From: Prochlorococcus sp. AG-418-D13
Lineage (GTDB): Bacteria > Cyanobacteriota > Cyanobacteriia > PCC-6307 > Cyanobiaceae
Assembly: GCA_003214315.1 (NCBI GenBank)
Contig: QCLU01000006.1
Span: forward strand, 51,548-115,547
Direction: 5' to 3'
Length of the DNA: 64,000 bases
Both the position numbers and the translations under genes were made by a program. The notes under the pieces are model-generated. The model did no database searches and was not told where the DNA came from. It saw only the letters and a program-made list of their open reading frames with translations. This document shows positions 9,557 through 17,650 of this stretch, in pieces. Every line of letters begins with the position of its first letter. Position 1 is the stretch's first letter.

Positions 9557-10792
9557 TTGAGTAGTTCTGGCACAGCTGAGGTTCTTATTCCCAGAAGCCT
9601 TTGTTTAATAGAAGATTTTGATAACCTCATTATTGATGTAGAGGATTTATGTTCAGTTTCCATATGTTGGGAGGATGGATTTGTTTCTGAGTTAAAGCCT
9701 TTAAAAAATAAAGTTACAAAACCAAAAAATATTTTATTCCCAAGATTTGTTGAAACGCATTCGCATTTTGATAAATCATTTATTTGGGAAGACTTTCCTA
9801 ATCTGGAATCAAACTATGGAGGAGCATTATCAGTAAATCTTGAAGAACATAAAACTAGAACTACAGATAAGGTTCTTGAAAGAGTTGAGAAATCATTAAA
9901 ACTTGCCATACAGAATGGATACCGAGCTATTAGAAGTCATATTGATACATACAAAAGTCAATCTATTGATATTTGGATTGAACTTTTTAAATTACAAAAA
10001 AAATTTTCATCTGCTTTGACTTTACAATTCGTTGCTTTAGCTCCATTGGAATTCTGGGATACAGCTAATGGAGAAGAGTTGGCAAAAATATTTTCCTCTA
10101 ATGGAGGTATTTTAGGAGGTGTTATTGTACCCCCTTTCAATAAAAAAAATACAAGCAAGTATCTCGCAAAGATGCTTCTTCTTGCGAGTAAATATAAATT
10201 AGAAATTGATTTGCATATAGATGAGTCAATTATTGAGCCCGGAGCAGGAATAAAAGTTTTGTTAGAAACAATCGAAAATTTAAAAATTAATAGTATTCCG
10301 ATCACTTGTAGTCATTTGAGTAGTCTTATTTCTCTAAGTCATAAAGAGATTTTAAATTTAGGAGAAAAAATGGCTGAGAAAAACATTAAGGTTATTGCTT
10401 TACCTCTAACAAATTTTTGGCTGCTCAATCGAAGTAATCAAACTACATCATTAAAAAGACCAGTTGCGCCAATAAAACAATTACAAAAATCACATGTGGA
10501 TGTATCTCTGGGGAGTGATAATGTTCAAGATCCTTGGTATCCATTTGGTAATTTTGACCCTTTTTATATGTTGTCTTGCTCTATACCTATGCTGCAACTA
10601 AATCCTTGGGAGAGAATGACTCTATCTTCTATTTTTTTAGCTCCAAGCAGATTATTAAATTTAAAATGGGATGGTTTAATTAAAAAGGGTTGCCCTGCTG
10701 ACTTTATCATTCTAGATGCACAAAGATGGGCAGATGTTTTTTCGACTACTTTAAAGAGAAAAGTATATATAAAAGGCGATTTATATTGCTAA
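9557..10792 (+). CDS. Cytosine deaminase-like amidohydrolase
   Basis: Metal-dependent amidohydrolase on a TIM barrel. The 411-residue protein has ETHSHFDKSF (HxH metal ligands in the DK context typical of cytosine deaminase/CodA relatives), LHIDES, TCSHLSSL and LGSDNVQDPW with the metal-binding Asp. These features match the CodA/TrzN-type subgroup, but the real substrate, a pyrimidine or another cyclic amide, cannot be read from the sequence. The start is a TTG with no good in-frame ATG nearby. The FAD-oxidase gene follows by 37 bases and may be co-transcribed. Confidence 0.75.
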   Translation: MSSSGTAEVLIPRSLCLIEDFDNLIIDVEDLCSVSICWEDGFVSELKPLKNKVTKPKNILFPRFVETHSHFDKSFIWEDFPNLESNYGGALSVNLEEHKTRTTDKVLERVEKSLKLAIQNGYRAIRSHIDTYKSQSIDIWIELFKLQKKFSSALTLQFVALAPLEFWDTANGEELAKIFSSNGGILGGVIVPPFNKKNTSKYLAKMLLLASKYKLEIDLHIDESIIEPGAGIKVLLETIENLKINSIPITCSHLSSLISLSHKEILNLGEKMAEKNIKVIALPLTNFWLLNRSNQTTSLKRPVAPIKQLQKSHVDVSLGSDNVQDPWYPFGNFDPFYMLSCSIPMLQLNPWERMTLSSIFLAPSRLLNLKWDGLIKKGCPADFIILDAQRWADVFSTTLKRKVYIKGDLYC

Positions 10793-10829
10793 TCGACTAA
10801 TTTATATATAAACACAAGAAATTTTATTA

Positions 10830-12185
10830 ATGACAATAAATAGTCTTAAATTTTTAGACAAATTTAGGGAAGTCAAAAACTTAGAGATTATTGAAAGCCA
10901 ATCCGACGTAAAGAGACTTTCAAAAGATTTTTATAACTACTCTCCAGTCCTTACTCAAAGATTAGACGAATGTATTGCTGATTTGGTGGTAAGACCAAGT
11001 AATCATAACGCGGTGAAGAAAGTAGCAAAAATTTGTTGGGAATTTTCTATCCCTCTTACTTTACGGGGTTCAGGTACAGGCAATTATGGACAAGCTGTTC
11101 CATTGTTTAAAGGAGTTGTAATGCAGATGAATCACTTCAATAAGTTAGAAGAATTTGATCCAGATACAGGTTTTGTAAAAGTACAGTCTGGATGTGTTAT
11201 GGGAGATTTGAATAAACAATTAGAAGAATATGGAAGGGAATTAAGGTTGCTTCCTAGTACTTGGAAAACCGCTACAATTGGAGGCTTTATTGCAGGTGGG
11301 TCAGGTGGTATTGGGTCCATTAGGTGGGGATTTTTAAGGGATCCAGGAAATCTTATTGGTTTAGAGGCAGTGACTATGAATGAAAAACCTGATTTATTAA
11401 AATTTGATGCTGAAGAATCCGAACCTCTTAATCATGCTTATGGGACTAATGGAATAATTACTTCTATATTACTTGCAACTGATATCAAACGTAAGTGGTA
11501 TTCAATGGTTATCGACTGTATTGAATTTGAAAAAACAATAGAAATATTAAAAACTCTTACAAGCGCCGCAATTGATCTGAAACTAGCTGCAATTCTTGAA
11601 GAAGAAATTGTAGATCAAATGCCAAAATGGTTTAAAAGTAATTCTAGAAGTCACAAGATATTAATTCAATCTACTCTTGGAGGAACAAAAACGATCGAGT
11701 TGATTTGTAAAAAATTCAAAGTTGAATTAACCCTCCTTGGGGAAGAAGAAAAACTCGTTAATGGAATTTCTGAAGTCGTATGGAACCATACAACCCTTCA
11801 TATGAGGTCTAGGGATAAAAATTGGACGTATTTACAGATGCTTTTGCCACTTGATAATGAACTAGAGTTAATTAATTTTTTGAGAAAAAAATGGGGTAAA
11901 AAAGTTCTTTGGCATTTAGAGGCAGTTTCTCAACAAGGATCACCGAGATTAGCGGCTTTGCCTGTATTAAAATGGAATGGGATAGATGAATTAAATGAAA
12001 TAATGGAAGATTGTAAGAAACTTGGTGCGTTTATTTTTAATCCCCATGTTTTAACTGTCGAAGGCGGAGGACTAGGAGTCGTTGACGCAGATCAAGTAAA
12101 AGCGAAATTAAAATTTGATCCTAAAGGGCTATTAAATCCAGGAAAATTGGAAGGTTGGGAAGTAAAGGAACAATTTAATATTTAA
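10830..12185 (+). CDS. FAD-linked oxidase (GlcD/PCMH-type FAD-binding domain)
   Basis: Flavoprotein of the FAD-binding PCMH superfamily, which includes glycolate and D-lactate dehydrogenase subunits. Residues about 40-230 carry the FAD-binding part with LRGSGTGNYGQ, KVQSGCVMGDLN and GGFIAGGSGGIGSIRWG. The C-terminal end FDPKGLLNPGKL is the typical closing motif. At 451 residues no extra cysteine-rich Fe-S domain is present. The substrate is unknown. It follows the amidohydrolase on the same strand and overlaps the 3' end of folC by 4 bases. Confidence 0.78.
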   Translation: MTINSLKFLDKFREVKNLEIIESQSDVKRLSKDFYNYSPVLTQRLDECIADLVVRPSNHNAVKKVAKICWEFSIPLTLRGSGTGNYGQAVPLFKGVVMQMNHFNKLEEFDPDTGFVKVQSGCVMGDLNKQLEEYGRELRLLPSTWKTATIGGFIAGGSGGIGSIRWGFLRDPGNLIGLEAVTMNEKPDLLKFDAEESEPLNHAYGTNGIITSILLATDIKRKWYSMVIDCIEFEKTIEILKTLTSAAIDLKLAAILEEEIVDQMPKWFKSNSRSHKILIQSTLGGTKTIELICKKFKVELTLLGEEEKLVNGISEVVWNHTTLHMRSRDKNWTYLQMLLPLDNELELINFLRKKWGKKVLWHLEAVSQQGSPRLAALPVLKWNGIDELNEIMEDCKKLGAFIFNPHVLTVEGGGLGVVDADQVKAKLKFDPKGLLNPGKLEGWEVKEQFNI

Positions 12186-13414
12186 CATTTCTGTTTATTT
12201 GCAAATTTAATAAATTCAGCAACTAAAAAAATAGAACCTGTCAGAACAGGATGATTAGGTGGCCATTTTTCTAAGGAAAATAAATATTCAATGGCAAGTT
12301 CAAATGTTTTAAATTCAATTGTTTTTTGAAAGTCAATTTCTTTAATCTTAGAGAGATCGTTTAATTCCCAACTTTTTTGGTTTGGAACTGGCACAAGTAA
12401 TAAGTGATCATTTTTCTTTAGAAGTGTTTTTAATATTGCGTAAATGTCTTTTTGTTTTTGGACACCTAAAATCCAATAAATTCCTTTGTCTTCATTCTCC
12501 CAATTGCTTCGCTCATGAGATAGTGCTTTTGCAGCAGGATAATTATGCGCACAATCTACAAGAATTTCTTTGTTCAAATAATTTATTATTTCTAGCCTTC
12601 CGTTCCAAACTGTCTTTTTAAGACCTTCAGATATGTGTTTTTCTTTAATGTTAAATCCCAAATTATTCAGCGCTTCAATTGCTCCAACGGCTACTGAAGC
12701 ATTTTCCTTTTGAAAAATCCCCTTTAATCCAAGCTCATAGCTTATTGAAATTGAATCTTTCCAAATAATTTCTGCTCCAACCTCATTAACTTTTTTGGTT
12801 ATTAAATTTTCAACTTGACTATTTTGGTTGCATGAGATGACAATTGATTTTTTTTCAATAACTGCTATTTTTTCTTTGGCAATTTTTTCAATCGTATCTC
12901 CAAGAAATTCTTTATGGTCTAAGCCAATATTCCCAATAGCAATTATTGGTCTAGATTTATGGGCTGTTGTCGCGTCTAATCTTCCCCCTAAGCCAGCTTC
13001 AAGAATGAGCAATTCAACTTTTTTATTGTCAAAAAAATTTAGTGCGCAGCAAATGATTTTTTCAAAGGGAGTTAATTCAAATGTTGAAAATTTTTTTTCT
13101 ATTAATCTATAGATTTTTTCAAAATCAGTTTTGTTAATATTTTTTTTACTAACTCTAATCCTCTCGCATACGTCTAAAAGATGAGGAGATGTCGTTACGC
13201 CAAAATTCTTTTTAGCTTCAAAAAGTATACTTTCTAAATATGCCGCGATTGATCCTTTCCCATTGGTTCCAATAATTTGTATCGCAGGGATATCTTCGCA
13301 AGGATTACCAAGTTCTTGAAGTGCTTTTTTAATTCTTGATAAACCTAACTTGATATTATCCCTTTCATATTTAGGTGATAATAATTCTAAAATTTTTAAA
13401 TTTGCATTTTTCAA
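12182..13414 (-). CDS. folC: Folylpolyglutamate/dihydrofolate synthase
   Basis: Mur-ligase-like enzyme that adds glutamate to folates, and in bacteria usually also makes dihydrofolate. The 410 residues include the ATP loop IIGTNGKGSIAAYLE, TSPHLLDVCERIR, LILEAGLGGRLDATT and NIGLDHKEFLGDT, all FolC signatures, then the C-terminal domain with DCAHNYPAA. It lies 11 bases downstream of argD on the same strand. Confidence 0.93.
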   Translation of the reverse strand: MKNANLKILELLSPKYERDNIKLGLSRIKKALQELGNPCEDIPAIQIIGTNGKGSIAAYLESILFEAKKNFGVTTSPHLLDVCERIRVSKKNINKTDFEKIYRLIEKKFSTFELTPFEKIICCALNFFDNKKVELLILEAGLGGRLDATTAHKSRPIIAIGNIGLDHKEFLGDTIEKIAKEKIAVIEKKSIVISCNQNSQVENLITKKVNEVGAEIIWKDSISISYELGLKGIFQKENASVAVGAIEALNNLGFNIKEKHISEGLKKTVWNGRLEIINYLNKEILVDCAHNYPAAKALSHERSNWENEDKGIYWILGVQKQKDIYAILKTLLKKNDHLLLVPVPNQKSWELNDLSKIKEIDFQKTIEFKTFELAIEYLFSLEKWPPNHPVLTGSIFLVAEFIKFANKQKC

Positions 13415-13425
13415 AATTTAAATTG

Positions 13426-14601
13426 CTATAACTCTTCAAAAATTAAATTTAGCTTATCCAAAAGAATATTAATTTCTCTTCGAGATATAACTAATGGTGG
13501 CACAATCCTTACAACGTTTCCTCCTGCAGGTACTACCAGTAATCCTTTGTCAAAAGCTTTTAATGTAATCTTCTTTGCATCAGCATAATCATCATTGATC
13601 ACAAGACCTTGTATTAAACCTAATCCTCTTTTACCGGTGATAATATTTGGAAATTTTTTTGACAATTCATCAAATCCAGCACTTAATTGTTCCCCTCTTA
13701 GATAAACGTTATTGATAAGATTTCTTCTATTTATTTCTTCTAATACAGTTAGGGCAGCTTTACAGGCGAAAGGGTTACCCCCAAAAGTGCTTGCATGATC
13801 TCCTGGAGAAAAAATGTTGGCTTTTTCTTTTACTAATAATGCTCCAATTGCATGACCTCCTCCTAATCCTTTAGCAAGAGTGAATCCATCAGGTTCTATT
13901 CCTAAATTCTCATAACCCCACATTTTCCCAGTTCGACCTACTCCACTTTGGACCTCATCTAAAATTAGAAGAGAATTATATTTATCACATATATCCCTTA
14001 GGCTTTTAAAAAATATTTTGCTTCCAGGAATTACGCCACCTTCTCCTTGTATTGGTTCAATTAAAACGCCGGAAATTTTTTGATCATTATTTTCACACTC
14101 TTCAAATAATTTTTTTACCGAATCAAAATTGTTAAATTTAAAAAATTTGAACCCTTGAATCATTGGTTCGAAACCTTTTTGATATTTGGGCTGTCCAGTA
14201 GCACTCAAGGCTGCCAGCGTCCTCCCATGAAAGCTAGATTCTGCTGCGAGAATAATTGATTCTTTACCTTTAGTTTTTGTATTACCATATTTTTTAATTA
14301 ATTTAATTGCTGATTCATTGGCTTCCGCACCACTGTTGCAGAAGAAGACGCTTTTGGCACAACTCATATTCGTTAAAGTTCTGCTTAATTGTTCTTGTTC
14401 TTCAATGTTGTAGAGATTGGAAATGTGCTGAATCTTTTTTAGTTGACTTGATAGCCTTCTTCTTAAAACTCTATCGCTATGTCCAAGACTACAAGTTGCA
14501 ATACCAGCTACTGCATCAAGATATTTTTTACCTGTTTTGTCCCATAGCCAACAACCTTTTCCTTTTTTGAAAGATATATTGAATCGAGTGTAGGTATTCA
14601 T
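13426..14601 (-). CDS. argD: Acetylornithine aminotransferase
   Basis: PLP enzyme of arginine synthesis, class III aminotransferase. The 391 residues include FFCNSGAEANESAIK, SSFHGRT, LLILDEVQSGVGRTG with the PLP-ring Asp, and FTLAKGLGGG with the Schiff-base lysine. The reading frame stays open 27 codons further upstream, but that stretch is the complement of tRNA-Leu, so I chose the ATG at 14601 (MNTYTRF), six bases after the tRNA 3' end. This leaves little or no leader outside the tRNA transcript. Confidence 0.93.
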   Translation of the reverse strand: MNTYTRFNISFKKGKGCWLWDKTGKKYLDAVAGIATCSLGHSDRVLRRRLSSQLKKIQHISNLYNIEEQEQLSRTLTNMSCAKSVFFCNSGAEANESAIKLIKKYGNTKTKGKESIILAAESSFHGRTLAALSATGQPKYQKGFEPMIQGFKFFKFNNFDSVKKLFEECENNDQKISGVLIEPIQGEGGVIPGSKIFFKSLRDICDKYNSLLILDEVQSGVGRTGKMWGYENLGIEPDGFTLAKGLGGGHAIGALLVKEKANIFSPGDHASTFGGNPFACKAALTVLEEINRRNLINNVYLRGEQLSAGFDELSKKFPNIITGKRGLGLIQGLVINDDYADAKKITLKAFDKGLLVVPAGGNVVRIVPPLVISRREINILLDKLNLIFEEL

Positions 14602-14606
14602 CAAAG

Positions 14607-14688
14607 TAGGAGCGGTCGGACTTGAACCGACATACCCGAAGGTGCCGCATTTTGAGTGCGGTGCGTCTACCAATTCCACCACGCTCCC
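14607..14688 (-). tRNA. tRNA-Leu(CAA)
   Basis: Minus-strand cloverleaf with long variable arm (82 bases, class II). The anticodon stem CCGCA/TGCGG encloses loop CTCAAAA, anticodon CAA. The T loop is TTCAAGT and the discriminator is A, as required for leucine. The acceptor stem pairs GGGAGCG with CGCTCCT, with a terminal G-U. It sits directly upstream of argD on the same strand. Confidence 0.94.
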
Positions 14689-14983
14689 AAGGCTTTTGAA
14701 AAAATGAACTTTTTTATTATAACAAAAATCAACTTATTGACTATTGTTTTGGTCAAGGAACAGTTATTAAGGAACGGTGATCAAGATAATGTTTGTTAAT
14801 AGTTAATCTTTTCGATAAAAACATAGAATTATATTTATTGCATTTGCTGACAATAAATAAGTTAAAAAAAAGAAAAGTTAAACATTTATGATACATTTTT
14901 GTGATAAAATACGAGTAAAAGTCTTTTTAAAAGGAGATAGCTTCATGATTAGTAATATTGTGTTATAGTTAATAAAAAAACAA
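14689..14983. other. Non-coding AT-rich stretch upstream of the two tiny membrane-peptide genes
   Basis: No gene-sized reading frame is visible in these ~295 bases. Near the right end there is a candidate -10 hexamer TAAAAT at 14905-14910 (within GTGATAAAAT), and a clear GGAG at 14933-14936 that belongs to the 7-codon frame at 14945. The rest is featureless to me. Confidence 0.4.
14945..14968 (+). other. Possible 7-codon leader peptide
   Basis: ATG at 14945 follows AAGGAG with an ideal 8-base spacing, but the frame encodes only MISNIVL before TAG. It precedes the tiny membrane-peptide gene at 14984 by 15 bases. It could be an upstream leader frame controlling the following genes, or a chance ATG after a purine run. 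Support is the unusually good ribosome binding site only. Confidence 0.25.
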
Positions 14984-15091
14984 ATGTCTAAAATTCAAGC
15001 TAAAAAATTATCTTTTAAATTTGTCCCTTATCTTTTTATTGCAGTGACTATATTGACAGCATTCGGATCTAATAGTGGAACATGGGCATGA
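14984..15091 (+). CDS. Very small predicted membrane peptide (35 aa)
   Basis: Family not recognised. ATG to TGA encodes a basic N-terminus (MSKIQAKKLSFKF) followed by a hydrophobic stretch (VPYLFIAVTILTAFG) and a short polar tail, compatible with a single-pass thylakoid or plasma-membrane peptide. Its stop TGA overlaps the next gene's start in an ATGA junction at 15088-15091, an arrangement that favours real, coupled translation of both. Candidate promoter and leader lie upstream. Size and topology resemble small photosystem or cytochrome b6f subunits, but I cannot match it to one. Confidence 0.5.
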   Translation: MSKIQAKKLSFKFVPYLFIAVTILTAFGSNSGTWA

Positions 15092-15198
15092 ATGAATTTA
15101 AATTTAATGGTTTAAGTAAAATTTGGTCTAATCGCTTTCTAGTTTTGTTTATATTATTTTTGGGTTGTATTTCACTTATAAATATTGCTTACGTTTGA
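15088..15198 (+). CDS. Very small predicted membrane peptide (36 aa), coupled to the preceding gene
   Basis: Family not recognised. The frame starts in the ATGA overlap and encodes MNEFKFNGLSKIWSNRF, a hydrophobic helix LVLFILFLGCISLINIAYV, and then TGA. Like its upstream partner it is a short basic segment followed by one membrane span. It is convergent with murA, whose 3' end lies 38 bases away. Reality is supported mainly by the overlap and by both frames ending in plausible transmembrane helices. Confidence 0.5.
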   Translation: MNEFKFNGLSKIWSNRFLVLFILFLGCISLINIAYV

Positions 15199-15236
15199 AT
15201 CAACTTTCTAATTTTTAAAAATAATTTTGGAAAAGA

Positions 15237-16607
15237 CTAAGCTGCTTCGAGTTTTGAAAAATCCTCAGATTTGGATTTAATTTTATATTCATTCTCCTCA
15301 AAAGTACTTTTACTGATCTCTCTAATTATTTTTACACCTAAATTTTTTAGTTTTAATTCAAAATTTTCATAACCTCTATCTAAATGTTCTAATCCATAGA
15401 TCTTACTACTACCTTTTGCGATGATTCCTGCAATTATTAATGCAGCTGATGACCTTAAATCTGAGCCAACTAGATTCATCCCATTAATTGTTTTAACACC
15501 TTTGATGTGAGCTACGTTTTTGTTTAGTTTTATACGGGCGCCCATTTCATTAAGTAAATAAATATGATTCATTCTGTTTTCGAAAATTGTTTCAGTTATC
15601 TTTGATTCACCATTTGCGATTGTCATTAGAGCTGTATATGGTGCCTGTAAATCAGTAGGAAAGCCTGGAAAAGGAGCTGTTTCAATATCTACTCCTTTAA
15701 TCTCTTTACTCTTGATAGAAATCGAATTACCTTTAATCGTAATTTTACTCCCACTCTCTTGAAGCTTATTAGTAACAGCTTCAAGATGATGAGGGATTAC
15801 TGGAGAAATTGTTATTGAAGAGGAAGTTGCAGCAGCAGCTATTAGAAAAGTTCCAGCTTCTATTCGGTCTGGAATTACTTTATGGGTACATCCGCCAAGA
15901 TTATTAACACCATCAATAATAATTGTTTCTTTACCGGAGTCATAAATTTTTGCCCCCATTTTATTAAGCATTTGGCATAAATCTTGAACTTCAGGCTCTC
16001 TAGCAGCATTTTCAATAGTAGTTCTTCCTTTGGCTAAAGATGCTGCCATTATTAAAGTTTCAGTCGCACCTACACTTGGACAATTTAACTTAATATGAGT
16101 GCCATGAAGTCTATTTTTGTTTCCCCTTGTTTTTGCCTTGACAATTCCCTCTTCAATAATAATGTCTGCTCCTAATGCGATTAGTCCATTAATGTGCTCG
16201 TCTATTGGCCTTGAACCAATATTGCATCCACCTGGTAACGGTACTTGAGCTTCTCCAAATTTAGTTAATAGTGCACCTATACAAAAGAAACTAGCTCTTA
16301 ATCCTTTAACAAGTTCATACGGAAGTTCTTTAATCGAAATAGTTGTTGGATCTATTTCTAGTTGGTTGTTTTTACGAACTAAATTCACTCCTAAATTCAT
16401 TAGGATATTCCCCATCTTTTCAATATCAGTAAGAAAAGGTACATTTTCAAGAATTATTTTTTCATTAGTTAGCAATGATGAGGCTAATAAAACTAAGGCG
16501 GAATTCTTCGCACCACTTATTTCAACTATTCCATTTAACTTGCCTTGGCCAATAATCTTTAAATTTTGCGATTTAAGATATGACTTCTTTTTGCTTCCGC
16601 AAATCAT
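15237..16607 (-). CDS. murA: UDP-N-acetylglucosamine 1-carboxyvinyltransferase
   Basis: First committed step of peptidoglycan synthesis: transfer of enolpyruvate from PEP to UDP-GlcNAc, the target of fosfomycin. The 456-residue protein has the two-domain EPSP-synthase-like fold with VEISGAKNSALVLLA at the N-terminus. The catalytic loop PGGCNIGSRPIDEHI retains the fosfomycin-reactive cysteine. There is an N-terminal extension of about 16 residues and a C-terminal tail of some 20 residues beyond the usual end. No partner gene is adjacent. Confidence 0.95.
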   Translation of the reverse strand: MICGSKKKSYLKSQNLKIIGQGKLNGIVEISGAKNSALVLLASSLLTNEKIILENVPFLTDIEKMGNILMNLGVNLVRKNNQLEIDPTTISIKELPYELVKGLRASFFCIGALLTKFGEAQVPLPGGCNIGSRPIDEHINGLIALGADIIIEEGIVKAKTRGNKNRLHGTHIKLNCPSVGATETLIMAASLAKGRTTIENAAREPEVQDLCQMLNKMGAKIYDSGKETIIIDGVNNLGGCTHKVIPDRIEAGTFLIAAAATSSSITISPVIPHHLEAVTNKLQESGSKITIKGNSISIKSKEIKGVDIETAPFPGFPTDLQAPYTALMTIANGESKITETIFENRMNHIYLLNEMGARIKLNKNVAHIKGVKTINGMNLVGSDLRSSAALIIAGIIAKGSSKIYGLEHLDRGYENFELKLKNLGVKIIREISKSTFEENEYKIKSKSEDFSKLEAA

Positions 16608-16817
16608 TAAGACTTAATTTATTAGATTCATCATGACAAACTAATAATATTAAGTCCACCCTATGTAACGTCATGAATATTAATTAAAAGTGAAAATGTA
16701 TTTTTTTGATTTCTTGGAAATAAAAATTTAACAAATAATTGATCAAAATATTTATGGAATTAAAATATAGTTGATAACAAATCTTTCAAATTACTCATAG
16801 AAAATACTTTTTTAAAA

Positions 16818-17639
16818 ATAACTAGTAAAAACAATAATCTAGTTAAAAGATTTAGATCATTTAAAAGAGGATCATCTCCAAAAGATCAAGACTTTTTTTG
16901 CATAGAGGGTACACATCTCATTGAAGAATTGTTGAAGTCTGGGAAAAATCCCTCTAAGATTTTAGTTACCGAAAAATGGCTAAGAAAGAATCAAAATCTA
17001 ACCAAAAAATTTCATCAGTCATTAATAAATATTGTCTCAGAGGAAGTCTTGGCCTCTGCGATTTCAACAATTAATCCAGATGGGATAGCAGCTTTAGTAG
17101 AGATTTCAGCAATACCTAATTATCAATTTAATCTAAAAGATGATTTTGTTCTTGTTCTCGACAGGATTCAAGATCCAGGGAATATGGGTAATCTATTTAG
17201 AACTGCTTTAGCTGCGGGTGTTGATGCAATTTTTTTAGCTGGAGGTGCGCACCCATTAGGTCAAAAGGTTTTAAGAGCATCCTCAGGTGCCGTTTTTCAT
17301 CTACCATTTTTAAGATTTGATGGAATTGAAGAAGAAATATTAAAATCTTTACTTAAGTCTTTGTCTGAATTATCAAATGTAGGATTTAAGATTTTCTCTA
17401 CTAGTAGCCATAATGAGAGTTCAAAAAAACCTTCAAAACCTTACTGGGAAATTGATTGGTCTAGACGTACCGCATTAATTTTGGGTAATGAAGGTCAAGG
17501 TATTCATAAAAAAATTCAAGAAGCTTTTAATGAAACAATTACAATTCCGCATAGTGAGCTTGTAGAATCATTGAATGTGGCTTGTGTTGCAGTTCCGTTA
17601 TTACTAGAACGAAAAAGAGTCGCATACACCTCAAAATAA
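16818..17639 (+). CDS. TrmH/SpoU-family RNA 2'-O-methyltransferase, start codon unusual
   Basis: SPOUT methyltransferase acting on tRNA or rRNA riboses. The C-terminal part has LDRIQDPGNMGNLFRTALAAG, TALILGNEGQGI and SHSEL-like IPHSELVESLNVACVAVPLL, which are SpoU motifs 1-3. The first ATG/GTG/TTG in frame is the TTG at 16929, yet the frame stays open upstream to 16764. That upstream part encodes ITSKNNNLVKRFRSFKRG and DFFCIEGTHLIEE, the conserved substrate-binding N-terminus of the family. I therefore place the start near the ATA at 16818, where the family usually begins MITS. Start position is uncertain, function is not. Confidence 0.8.
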   Translation: MTSKNNNLVKRFRSFKRGSSPKDQDFFCIEGTHLIEELLKSGKNPSKILVTEKWLRKNQNLTKKFHQSLINIVSEEVLASAISTINPDGIAALVEISAIPNYQFNLKDDFVLVLDRIQDPGNMGNLFRTALAAGVDAIFLAGGAHPLGQKVLRASSGAVFHLPFLRFDGIEEEILKSLLKSLSELSNVGFKIFSTSSHNESSKKPSKPYWEIDWSRRTALILGNEGQGIHKKIQEAFNETITIPHSELVESLNVACVAVPLLLERKRVAYTSK

Positions 17640-17650
17640 ATAAATAAAAA

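Noticed and set aside
14602..14682. 27-codon N-terminal extension of the argD frame
   Set aside because: It is the tRNA-Leu(CAA) gene read through as codons; the family N-terminus begins at the ATG at 14601.
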